Part shown: in pieces, positions 54,156 through 64,000 of the stretch
Position numbering within the stretch: position 1 is the stretch's first letter
Layout of the letters: every line of letters starts with the position of its first letter
Origin: Piscicola geometra
Lineage: Eukaryota > Annelida > Clitellata > Hirudinida > Piscicolidae
DNA length: 64,000 nt
Assembly (NCBI GenBank): GCA_943735955.1
Contig: OX030964.1
Span: 1,820,075-1,884,074 of the forward strand
Reading direction: 5' to 3'
Translations under genes and position numbers: made by a program
The notes under the pieces: model-generated
What the model saw: the letters and a program-made list of their open reading frames with translations, nothing else
The model's database searches: none
Told to the model about the DNA's origin: nothing

Positions 54156-57120
54156 TTTTGTTTTATACAATTCATTCTTTCGTAATTTATATTTTCTAAC
54201 ATCGAACATTGTTTAAATTTAAAATTATTCGACAGAGTAGCTAAGCTATCGGTAGCTTATGAGTCTTAAACCATTCTGGAGAGACTTCAATAAGTGTTTT
54301 TTCTACGAAGGAAAGATTTTTTATACTTCAGAAATGTAACATTGAAGTCATCGAAAATGGATGAGTTTGAAGTAAATTTTCATTGAAAGTAAAAGTATTT
54401 GCAAGAAAACACAAAGTATTCATTTCTATATACGAAGAAACAGCTTATAAAATAGTTTATGAAATCTTTAAACTAATTATTTATTTATTTTATACAAAGA
54501 GAATAACATTCTTTCAATCTACAACGATTTCACTTGGTGGTGATTTCAAATAGACCTGCCAGCTGATTTTTTACATTTCGTCTGGCTGACATGAAACTTC
54601 GACGGATATCCGAACCAGCCGTAGTTTTCCGTAGATTTGTGGTCTCACAGGTACCTGTGTGTTGAGAGGTGCAAAAGCTTGAAAAGTCAACAAAACCCTC
54701 TTTAGGCACATTTCAAAGGCAAGCAAGTCTCTGTGGAACCTGATGATCTCTCGTCGGTTCATCACTTGATTCTACATGAATTTGTATATCTTTTTATAAT
54801 CTTTATTATAACCTGACTTATTACCGACCTGACTGACTGTTGCCTTCTCCATATTTACGGAAATATCCCAAGATTTTAGTTGGCTTTTCTTCACTTTGCA
54901 CTGACAAATCGTGCTTCACACAGTGAAGATTCAGTTGCCAGTCGATGTGGTAGAGGCATAATGGGAAACTTTTGGAATGTGACACTTGCCAGCCAATGAC
55001 TGTTGAGCAGTGAGACGCAGTTGATACTAAACGCGATCTTCGTCAACAATTATTCCATCAGAAGAGAACAGACCGCCAAAGTGTGGTCGCATTGGGCTTT
55101 GGAACTTCCATGCTGCTAGGGGGTTAAGGTTTAACCTGCACTTTCACAATGGACTGCCTCTCTTTTCCGTTCAAATGGCTTCTGCTGACATTTGAGTTAA
55201 CCTAAAACAATCATATAGACTTTTTATATAAGAAATAAAATAACTTAAAAGTCATCGGTTATTTTACTCAGCTAGTATCTACGTAAATGGAAACATTCTT
55301 TAATTTAGATATTCATGCGAGTAGAAGATCGTTGATTCCTAATTAATTGATAGGTAATAATGAAGAACTACAATTAATTTATTATTTATTTATTTATGTT
55401 ACAATTAGAACTTAATTAAATAATGTTTTAACTAAGATGAATTAAGATTGAAAAGGACTCACAAGAACTGTATAACTCGCTCTTTGCAAACTTCCGGGCA
55501 CGGGTAATCTAAAACTGCAATCAATCTTGTTACGACGTTTCATAAAATGTAAAATAAACACTTTGCGTTGCGGCGAAGGCGTACTTTTGACGCTTTTACA
55601 GCCGACGAAATATGTTGGCTAATGCGGCGACCAGCATATCTTTTAGCTAGTTTTTGTTGGAAAATAATTCGGCGGCGTATTCGACTTCTCTGTGTGACGA
55701 CTTCAATCGGCGACGACTTTAATCTGCCACGAACTCCGAGTTTATAACTTTATCCATATTTTTTTATAATATAATGTTTCTGTCTTGTGAGGGGTCCATG
55801 AGATTTTTATGTAGGTTATGACTCAAAAACAGCAATTAAAATACTTTTTCGAATATTCAAAAAACATGACTTTATAACCGCCGTAAAAGACCATGTATAG
55901 GGCGCACTTATTTGTCTCTTATATTTACCCTCGAAAGCTTTTCAATGACGCGAACTTATTGACTTTTCACGAGTAAAAAAGTTGACATTTCTGATCTGAC
56001 TTTCTGGTTTTTCTTTCTTTAAATCTCATTTGTCATTTTTTAAAGCGCTTTATGCGGTACTAAAATATTTTTTTAAATACTTGAAACAAGTAAATCACAA
56101 TATCAAATTTAATCATTTATATTTTAACAAGTAAACATTTTTTTTAAATCGATTGGGGCTGCTAATTTATATTTCTAGCCTGAATGCCATTGCATAATTA
56201 AAACATTTTCACTATTAAGTCTTAATCCGCTTGGAAATAGTTATTTGTGATCTTTTGTCGTCTCAGGAAACCTTTTTCAGACTTATCAGAAGACTTTTTT
56301 CAAAGCAGGGTTGCTTCGTCATAGAAGTAATTGAATTTTTTCTGATTAACAGCGGGTTGACACGAGCATTAACTGCGAATCCACAAAAAAGCATCTTCAC
56401 TACATACAGCTGCAACCTCCACTAATACAATACTAATGAACTTAATTTCCCATACAACATGAAAACCAAATGAACTCACATTTATGCCTTTTGCGCTTTC
56501 TCTTTGTCCACCCACTCACCTCTATTATCGGTATTTTCATCTTTTGCAACTTCTTCTGCTTCAAAGCCTTTTTCACTTTACTTTTTCGATTCCTTTTACT
56601 ACGTTTTTCGTTTCTCGAAGTTCTTTAGCTTTGTTTTTCTCTTCATCACGACAGCTTCACAATCTCTTCAGCAGTGTCTCTGCATTCACTGACCAGAGTT
56701 CAGTAGCAAAAAATCGCGTTTTCAGTTTGAATGAGCTGAGTCGTCTTGCAGCCATGACTTCTCTTCCATGCAAGCACTCACTCAAATGACACGTCGCAAT
56801 CATATAAATGGAAAAATTTGCGTTTGTGACGAGAGAGAATTGCGTTTGAATTATTTTGAGAAAAATGCATATTCTGTGAATTCTTTCATTTTTTCAATGA
56901 CTGGACTATATATATATATAAAACAGTATTATATTATATAATACTACATTACTTTCTTTTTTACATTTAATTCAGTGCGTATGAAGCAAGCTTTTGTGGA
57001 AATCTTTTCAAGCACTCACAATGCAACGATCGTTCAATTTTTGTAGAGTTTTTTAAAAATTGAGTTTTAAATTCTACGAACAGCCAGAGTTTCAATTGTC
57101 GTATAAAATGAGTATGAACT
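54156..57120. other. A/T-rich spacer without a supported gene
   Basis: Unique sequence. A 64-codon minus-strand frame at 54571-54765 and plus-strand frames at 56231-56789 show no recognisable domain or codon bias. A short (TA)n tract lies near 56907-56940. Confidence 0.45.
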
Positions 57121-57165
57121 ACACGATTCTCTAACGTAACTCTCCACATCATGCACGCATGCATG

Positions 57166-57580
57166 CAACACAAGCACCAACACAAGCACCAACACAAGCA
57201 CCAACACAAGCACCAACACAAGCACCAACACAAGCACCAACACAAGCACCAATACAAGCACCAACACAAGCATCAACACAAGCACCAACACAAGCAACAA
57301 CACACGCACCAACATAAGCACCAACACAAGCACCAATACAAGCACCAACACACGCACCAACACAAGCAGCCATCCAACCAGACATACGTACAAGAATACA
57401 ATCACATGATCAACAATACAAGCTCATACACAAGCAACCACATAGAATGGTCTACACACACACACACAAGCACATACACACAAGCACATACACATACAAG
57501 CACACACACACACACAAGCACATACACATACAAGCACACACACACATACAAGCACACACACAAGCAGCAGCACAGAAGGA
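57166..57580. repeat. 12-bp CAACACAAGCAC minisatellite and related ACAC/AAGC repeats
   Basis: 57166-57370 holds about 17 copies of CAACACAAGCAC with A/T/G variants. 57450-57575 mixes ACACACACAAGC and ACATACACATACAAGC units. Confidence 0.95.
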
Positions 57581-57585
57581 AACAT

Positions 57586-57657
57586 CTACATGTTGCGCAT
57601 TAGTGAAGTGCCAGAGACGTAGGAAGACTTGCCCCTGCTGTACACTGTGCTCCTGTC
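57586..57657 (-). CDS. Candidate C-terminal exon, gene unknown
   Basis: On the minus strand, acceptor GACGACCTGCAG is followed by 23 codons (DRSTVYSRGKSSYVSGTSLM, then RNM) and TAG. Composition is like the real exons here (AGC, GTG, TAC, GGC, AAG). It could be the cytoplasmic tail of the GPCR at 59738-63749 via an exon I cannot place: the most donor-like site in that receptor's last recognised exon (CAAA, then GTGCGT) is phase 1, whereas this exon reads best in phase 0. Confidence 0.35.
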   Translation of the reverse strand, partial: DRSTVYSRGKSSYVSGTSLMRNM

Positions 57658-57689
57658 CTGCAGGTCGTCTGCGTTGGTGGTGGTTGTCA

Positions 57690-58868
57690 AGTTGTGCAAG
57701 TTGTTCAAGTTGTGCAAGTTGTGCAAGTTGTGCAAGTTGTGCAAGTTGTGCAAGTTGTGCAAGTTGTGCAAGTTGTGCAAGTTGTGCAAGTTGTTCGAGT
57801 TGTGCAAGTTGTGCAAGTTGTGCAAGTTGTGCAAGTTGTTCGAGTTGTGCAAGTTGTGCAAGTTGTGCAAGATGTGCAAGTTGTGCAAGTTGTGCAAGTT
57901 GTTCGAGTTGTGCAAGTTGTGCAAGTTGTTCAAGTTGTGCAAGTTGTGCAAGTTGTGCAAGTTGTTCGAGTTGTGCAAGTTGTGCAAGTTGTGCAAGATG
58001 TGCAAGTTGTGCAAGTTGTGCAAGTTGTTCGAGTTGTGCAAGTTGTGCAAGTTGTTCGAGTTGTGCAAGTTGTGCAAGTTGTGCAAGATGTGCAAGTTGT
58101 GCAAGTTGTGCAAGTTGTTCGAGTTGTGCAAGTTGTGCAAGTTGTTCAAGTTGTGCAAGTTGTGCAAGTTGTGCAAGTTGTTCGAGTTGTGCAAGTTGTG
58201 CAAGTTGTGCAAGATGTGCAAGTTGTGCAAGTTGTGCAAGTTGTTCGAGTTGTGCAAGTTGTGCAAGTTGTTCGAGTTGTTCAAGTTGTGCAAGTTGTTC
58301 AAGTTGTGCAAGTTGTGCAAGTTGTTCAAGTTGTTCAAGTTGTGCAAGTTGTGCAAGTTGTTCAAGTTGTTCAAGTTGTGCAAGTTGTGCAAGTTGTGCA
58401 AGTTGTTCAAGTTGTTCAAGTTGTTCGAGTTGTTCAAGTTGTGCAAGTTGTTCAAGTTGTGCAAGTTGTGCAAGTTGTTCAAGTTGTTCAAGTTGTGCAA
58501 GTTGTGCAAGTTGTTCAAGTTGTGCAAGCTGTTCAAGTTGTGCAAGTTGTGCAAGTTGTTCAAGTTGTTCAAGTTGTGCAAGTTGTTCAAGTTGTGCAAG
58601 TTGTTCGAGTTGTTCAAGTTGTGCAAGTTGTTCAAGTTGTGCAAGTTGTGCAAGTTGTTCAAGTTGTTCAAGTTGTGCAAGCTGTTCAAGTTGTGCAAGT
58701 TGTGCAAGTTGTGCAAGTTGTTCAAGTTGTGCAAGTTGTGCAAGTTGTGCAAGTTGTTCAAGTTGTGCAAGTTGTGCAAGTTGTTCAAGTTGTGCAAGTT
58801 GTGCAAGTTGTTCGAGTTGTTCAAGTTGTGCAAGTTGTGCAAGTTGTGCAAGTTGTTCAAGTTGTGCA
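57690..58868. repeat. 9-bp GTTGTGCAA minisatellite
   Basis: About 130 copies of GTTGTGCAA with GTTGTTCAA, GTTGTTCGA and GATGTGCAA variants, in repeated blocks of variants. A period divisible by three keeps every frame open. On the minus strand the repeat translates as Leu-His-Asn/Leu-Asn-Asn and runs in frame into the candidate exon at 57586-57657. Confidence 0.97.
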
Positions 58869-58874
58869 TCATGG

Positions 58875-59730
58875 GTCAGCAGGTCTTATATTATGAAATG
58901 TTAAACATGAGTGCACTGAGTCAGTATTTTGTGCATGGGTCGAAATGATGGAAGGAAACAAAATATTCTCTGAGAAACATTTCAATGAATACGTTTTGTT
59001 CAAGTTGAAGACAAGAAATCGTGTTTAGAATGCAATGCTTGAGGCATGGGAGACAACAATCGAGTACTGGCTCCAAAAGTTGAGAGCTCCTGATCTATGC
59101 AAGCGCACTGGCCTTCCGGGAAGGTACACAGCGACTGGTTGCTTGTAGCATACACTCGTGACCAGATACTATTTGCTTCATAGTCTCTAGTTCCCGTTCT
59201 CAAATTAAACATTTGAAAATCAATTGCGTGCGTGCCCGCCTGCCTGCCGAAAGGTTAAATGCGCTGTCTGAGTGTCTCTCGCGAAGCATTATTAGCGCAG
59301 GTTTCAATCGATTGCAAACGTTAAGAATTAGTGAGACGATTAGTTGGTGCAGTGCTGCATCTTTGATGTATGTTATCGCCTTGTGAATTCAGTAATTGAC
59401 TTTCCAGAGGCAGTTCGATCTTACGTAATGGAGCATTGCCAAGGTTACGTGATTTAAATGCTCTCCAAGTGTCCTATGCAAAGACTTAAGAGATCTCGCT
59501 GAGCTCTAATCAGGCGTTTCTGCTCTAGTGGGCAGCGCCAGATGAGGCCGTGCTTTATGGCACCTGTCGCGTCCGTGGGGCTCAATTGCACCACTTCTAT
59601 ACACTCTTGTTCGCACCCACTCACATCCCAGCCACATCCACTCAAATCCACTCATACCCACTCACAAACACAAACTTAAAAAACCACTGTTTTCTACCTT
59701 CGCTTCCTATATCAGCATTTAGCAGACGAT
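58875..59730. other. Unique spacer, nothing recognised
   Basis: Lies between the 9-bp array and the receptor exon. No domain recognised in short frames on either strand. Confidence 0.45.
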
Positions 59731-59737
59731 AAAAAAA

Positions 59738-62700
59738 TCATGCGAGCAGATAAATCGTAATGAAGCTCAAACTCAAACACGCAGACACACACGCACTTTG
59801 TCGGCAGCAGAAGAGGCGCTTGAAGGCGAGCCTAAACTTGGCGGACATGAGGCTGTAGAGGAGTGGGTTGACTGCGCTGTTGCAGTAGACGAGGATGCGA
59901 CAGAAGGCGAGGAATGCCTCACTCTCGAAGCGGACTGCAGCGAAGGAGTTGTAGACGACGAATGCTCGGTAAGGAAGCCACAAGACGGCGAAGACGACCA
60001 CCACCACCGCCAACATCTTCACCACCTGCGTGCCAACAAGATGGATAGATGGATGGATGGATGGATGGATGGATGGATGGATGGATGGATGGATGGATGG
60101 ATGGATGGATGGATGGATGGATGGATGGATGGATGGATGGATGGATGGATGGATGGATGGATGGATGGATGGATGGATGGATGGATGGATGGATGGATGG
60201 ATGGATGGATGGATGGATGGATGGATGGATGGATGGATGGATGGATGGATGGATGGATGGATGGATGGATGGATGGATGGATGGATGGATGGATGGATGG
60301 ATGGATGGATGGATGGATGGATGGATGGATGGATGGATGGATGGATGGATGGATGGATGGATGGATGGATGGATGGATGGATGGATGGATGGATGGATGG
60401 ATGGATGGATGGATGGATGGATGGATGGATGGTAGGTGAGTGTTTGGGAGTGGAAGATGGGTGTTTAGTGGGAGGTTTGCTAGTGGTTGGTATGTGGATG
60501 GTTGGTGGGTGGATGGTTGGTGGGTGGATGGTTGGTGGGTGGATGGTTGGTGGGTGGATGGTTGGTGGGTGGATGCTTGGTGGGTGAATGGTTGGTGGGT
60601 GGATGGTTGGTGGGTGGATGGGGTGGATGGAGAGAAGGGAATACTGAAGAAAAAACGATGGTTTCTGATGTCGTGGAGATGTCGTGTGCATGCTGGAAAA
60701 AGGAAAAAAATAAAGCGAGTCTTTTGATTTTCGGTAAAAAAGTTCTGTCATTATTCCTGTGTTGCCTTCGATGGACTTTTATGCCACTTTTTCATGTCAC
60801 TTTTTCATGTTCTTTTCATTTGATCATGGAAAGACTTCCTGCACGAAGTGAAACACGCCACACAACAAAGCATGCCGTCAAACTCGTGTCTCAACACTCT
60901 TTGTCAACCAGAACTCGTCACAAGTGCATCGGAGCCTGTGGTCTTGAAGCCCGACCGGGTTTACGCCACGTTAATAACACTCGTCGTTTTATTGTATTGT
61001 AAGCCTGATGCAAGAGTGACTCGAACAAGCCGTGATCCACTGCAAATGCTGAATGTACTCGTGTGTGTTGTGTGTGAAACTGGCATGTTAATAACATGAG
61101 GTTATAATGTGTTTGAGCTATTAAGTGACTTCTTGCGAACTACAAACTTACTTATTTGCGAGAGGTTTTTAAGATCTGATAAAACTAAAGTAGTTTTTGT
61201 GCATTTTAGAAAAAAGTTTATTGTTTATAACCCCAAGCTAATAAATCTGAGATTTGTCATCTTACGCTTAAAAGCCTAAAGAAGTTTGCTACGTAAGACT
61301 AAAAAGGCTAGTTGGGTGGGCGCAGAAGACGACGTGGCAGTGCCAGATAAATCTTTCCAGAAAGTTCCTCCATCGATTTTAATCAAAAAAGAATGGCGAT
61401 GCGCATGCAAGGCTGCAGGAGCCTTTAAGCCGCAGGAGTCGGTGTGATGGATGCTTTTGCTCTCTAAAAGTGCTTCGCTGCAAATGAACTTACTCGCTAA
61501 CTCTCTCAAGACGACTTGTTCCCGTCGTTTCAGCGTTGAAGCTTCACTATGTAACAAGTTGAGCGGGGGAGATGAAAGGTGGAAGGCATGTGGCTCGGTG
61601 GAGTTTGTGACTAGCAGCAGGCTGACAGGGTAATCTCACAGGCGTGCCGCAAATGCTGCCGTCTCATGGATTATTTATGCCACTTATGAATGCTTGGAGG
61701 GGCTCTGAGCTTAGAGGAACATGCAGGTGCTTTGAAGTCTTAATGAGTGCTAAGAGGGAGTAGAAGAGGGAGTGGAGGAGGGAGTGGAAGAGGGAGTGGA
61801 GGAGGGAGTGGAGAAGGAAATGGAAGAGGGAGTGGAAGAGGGAGTGGAGGAGGGAGTGGAGGAGGGAGTGGAGGAGGGAGTGGAGGAGGGAGTGGAGGAG
61901 GGAGTGGAAGAAGGAGTGGAAGAAGGAGTGGAAGAAGGAGTGACGGGCTGCAGAAAAGGTAAAGTGGGAAGGCTTAAGAGCGGTGGAAAAAAGAGAACTT
62001 ATCGACAGCAAATGCTTCACAAAGGCGCTGCATCGACTTGTATCGAGTTGCATTCGCTTATAATGTGGAAACTTTTGCAAGATTGGAATTTAGTGTCGCA
62101 AGATTTGATCTAGACTGGACTGTAGCAAGCCAGCTCCTATCGACATCTCACATCAGACGAAGCTGCTTCCTAATGCTGATACCCTGCTCGAACGATGTTG
62201 CCAGACATCCACACGTTAAAAGTAAAATAAAGTTTAGAATGAAGTGCAAGATGTGTGAGTAGCCACGTGGTTTGGAGCTGTCACATGGAGGCTTTCAATT
62301 GGTCATTTGTCCATCAGTAGAGAACACACTACATTGCGCCTTCTATCTCTCACCCTCTCACTTTTTCACCCTCTCACTCTTTCACTCTCTTTATCTCTCA
62401 CTCTCTCACCCTCTCTTTTTCTTGTTTTTTTTCTGCCTACACTACTCACCCACTCACCTAAGCTGCCCAGCTATACTCCCCCCACCCATCCACCAAACTA
62501 CACTACACCACCCATCCACCAACCTACACTACACCACCCATCCACCAACCTACACTACACCACCCACCCACCAACCTACACTACACCACCCAACCACCTA
62601 ACCCACCAATCCACCAACCTACACTACACCACCCATCCACCAACCTACACTACACCACCCATCCACCCACCTGCACCCTCGAAGCATCATTCCGGGTCAT

Positions 62701-63749
62701 CGGGGACACCTTCACCCTCTCACGCAGACCCACACTCCTTCTGAAGAGACTGCCCTTCAGGAAGAGACTGCCGAATTTTGAAAAGATCTCTGTGTTTGCT
62801 GTGTCGTCTCTGATGCTTTTATCTTTGCTGCTTCTGTTGTTTGTTTTGGTGCTGTTGTTGTTTGTACTGTTGTTGTTTGTTTTGGTGCTGTTGCTTGTGC
62901 TGTTGTTGTTTGTGTTAATGATTTTGTTTGTGATACTGTTATTTTTGTTGTTGTTTGTGTTGTTGATGTTTGTGTTGATGTTTGTGTTGATGTTTGCGTT
63001 GATGTTTGTGTTATTGTTATTTTTGTTGTTGTTTGTGTCGATACGGCTCACTGGAGCGTTATGAGCGGCTGTGACTGCAGCATCAATTACATCGATGTTT
63101 GACTGATCGCAGCCTTCAAGACGCCTCACACACACCCTCCCTTCTTCAACATCTCTCTTCGACCCTTTTCTGCCGCCTCTCTCCTTTCCATTAATATCAT
63201 CATTGTGAACACGTATTAAACTTACATCATTACCAATCTCACCATCTTCAACCTCATCTTCATCCTCATCCTCATCTTCATTTCTTTCGCCTCCATTCTT
63301 ATCAGTTTTATAACTCTCATTTTCATTTTTTATTTCATCATCCACTCCATCATAACCATCATCATAATCATAACCCCCACTATCACCATCATCATCATCA
63401 ACTGCATCATAACCATCACCATCTTTACTACTACTACTACTACTACTACAACCAACACCCTTTTTCGCCCACTTTGCACCAACACCGTGTCTTTTTGACA
63501 GCCTCGTCTCATTGCTCCTCATCTTCCTTTCATTCTCCTCTTTATTAACGTCGTCAGCCCCTCCAATATTACTCGCAGCTTCATCGTCGTCGTCTTTTCC
63601 AACGTCATCGTCATCATCATCATCTTTATTATCATCGTCATCATCATCGTCATCATCATCGTCATCATCATCGCCGTCATCATCATCATCATCTCTTCCA
63701 TGCAGCCTCATTGCAGTCTTTCCCACTTCACTGCTGCTCTTCTTTTTGT
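59738..63749 (-). CDS. TRHR: TRH-receptor-like GPCR, 3' exons (partial)
   Basis: A rhodopsin-class peptide receptor of the plasma membrane. Two exons are recognised. 63749-62671 (1079 bp, entered in phase 1) encodes an extended third cytoplasmic loop of about 360 residues ending NDASRVQ. 60025-59738 encodes [20 protein letters not shown] (TM6), AFVVYNSF, then [20 protein letters not shown] (TM7 with NPxxY), helix 8 and a CC palmitoylation-type pair. The join [14 protein letters not shown] matches vertebrate TRHR, where SSRKQVTKMLAVVV sits at the same place. The loop is mostly low complexity: long Asp runs, Ser, Glu/Asp, then Asn/Thr. TM1-TM5 lie off the right edge. After LFCCRQS the frame runs into GTGTGT-like sequence before a TGA, so the true C terminus may be spliced from a donor at GTGCGT. 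Confidence 0.85.
60040..60434. repeat. (GGAT)n tetranucleotide microsatellite
   Basis: About 98 near-perfect copies in the receptor intron, ending 15 bp from its last splice acceptor. On the receptor sense strand it is (CATC)n. Confidence 0.98.
60490..60622. repeat. 15-bp GTGGATGGTTGGTGG minisatellite
   Basis: About nine uniform copies, probably related to the adjacent GGAT tract. Confidence 0.96.
60625..61750. other. Receptor intron, unique part
   Basis: Non-coding unique sequence in the GPCR intron. A fragment near 60930-60985 (AAGCCCGACCGGGTTTACGC) matches the 3' end of SINE family 2. Confidence 0.5.
61755..61942. repeat. 12-bp GGAGGGAGTGGA minisatellite
   Basis: About 16 copies with A/G variation, purine-rich. 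Confidence 0.96.
62480..62668. repeat. 27-bp minisatellite next to the receptor donor site
   Basis: Unit CACCCATCCACCAACCTACA plus CTACACC, about seven copies. It ends at the donor GTGGGT of the loop exon: the last CACCCAC of the array is the complement of the donor. Confidence 0.94.
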
Positions 63750-63769
63750 CTGGAAGTGTAATATCTTTC

Positions 63770-64000
63770 ATCATCCATCACTCCATCATCCATCACTCCA
63801 TCATCCATCACTCCATCATCCATCACTCCATCATCCATCACTCCATCATCCATCACTCCATCATCCATCACTCCATCATCCATCACTCCATCATCCATCA
63901 CTCCATCATCCATCACTCCATCATCCATCACTCCATCATCCATCACTCCATCATCCATCACTCCATCATCCATCACTCCATCATCCATCACTCCATCATC
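63770..64000. repeat. 15-bp CATCACTCCATCATC minisatellite
   Basis: At least 15 uniform copies running off the right edge, about 20 bp upstream (on the receptor strand) of the loop-exon acceptor. It gives the MDDGV-type frame, which is not a gene. Confidence 0.97.

Noticed and set aside
59738..59810. Last ~17 residues of the GPCR frame (after CCRQS) as the true C terminus
   Set aside because: They come from GTGTGT-rich sequence right after a plausible donor (CAAA then GTGCGT), so the real tail may be in another exon. The end is left as provisional.
60030..60587. Plus-strand WMDG repeat frames
   Set aside because: They translate the (GGAT)n intron microsatellite, antisense to the GPCR gene.
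62650..63774. Reading 62650-63774 as a free-standing acidic protein starting at MMKDITLP
   Set aside because: The 3' edge is a clean donor whose phase and sequence join TM6 of a TRH-receptor-type GPCR, and the apparent start lies upstream of a likely acceptor at 63750-63751.

Overview
The window looks like metazoan nuclear DNA. Genes are split by GT-AG introns, coding exons are short and G/C-ending at third codon positions, and intergenic DNA is A/T-rich and packed with micro- and minisatellites, tRNA-derived SINEs, hAT DNA transposons and a LINE relic. A small heat shock protein with two alpha-crystallin domains and a basic N-terminal region (the Schistosoma Sm-p40 'major egg antigen' architecture), together with a thyrotropin-releasing-hormone-receptor-type GPCR, suggests a lophotrochozoan, possibly a flatworm. 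This placement is inference. No bacterial, organellar or viral genes were seen.

Layout. 1-13516: a 20-bp satellite with a 28-bp variant and a ~520-644 bp higher-order period; it ends at a probable exon. 13517-16882 (+): three phase-compatible candidate exons of an unrecognised gene, separated by a trinucleotide tract, a 14-bp minisatellite, a SINE and a decayed hAT transposase. 16.9-20.7 kb: mini/microsatellites. 20735-23917 (-): tandem alpha-crystallin sHSP, three coding exons. 24-26.8 kb: repeats. 26848-31396 (-): riboflavin kinase, four coding exons, with a complete hAT-derived element and another interspersed element inside its minisatellite-filled second intron. 32013-35517 (+): typical 2-Cys peroxiredoxin, four coding exons, divergent from riboflavin kinase. 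35.5-48.2 kb: mostly repeats (two very long CA tracts, polypyrimidine tracts, a 13-bp array, SINEs). 48290-49011 (+): relic of an angiotensin-converting-enzyme-like gene, with a broken zinc motif and an in-frame stop. 49510-50432: second hAT-derived element. 51888-52834 (-): complete Rab7 GTPase gene. 53-57 kb: A/T-rich DNA with a third, diverged copy of the ~630-bp element. 57586-58868: 9-bp array plus a candidate terminal exon. 59738-63749 (-): the last two recognised exons of the TRH-receptor-like GPCR; its 5' exons lie beyond the right edge.

The genes are unrelated housekeeping or signalling loci (redox, FMN synthesis, proteostasis, endosome traffic, peptide signalling), not a pathway cluster. 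What links them is intron structure: in many introns a tandem array runs up to, and sometimes into, the 3' splice site, and 11 of the 12 homology-supported donors begin GTG rather than GTA. Most long open frames here come from stop-free simple repeats and are not reported as genes. All exon joins were made by eye from homology and reading phase; no transcript or search evidence was available.
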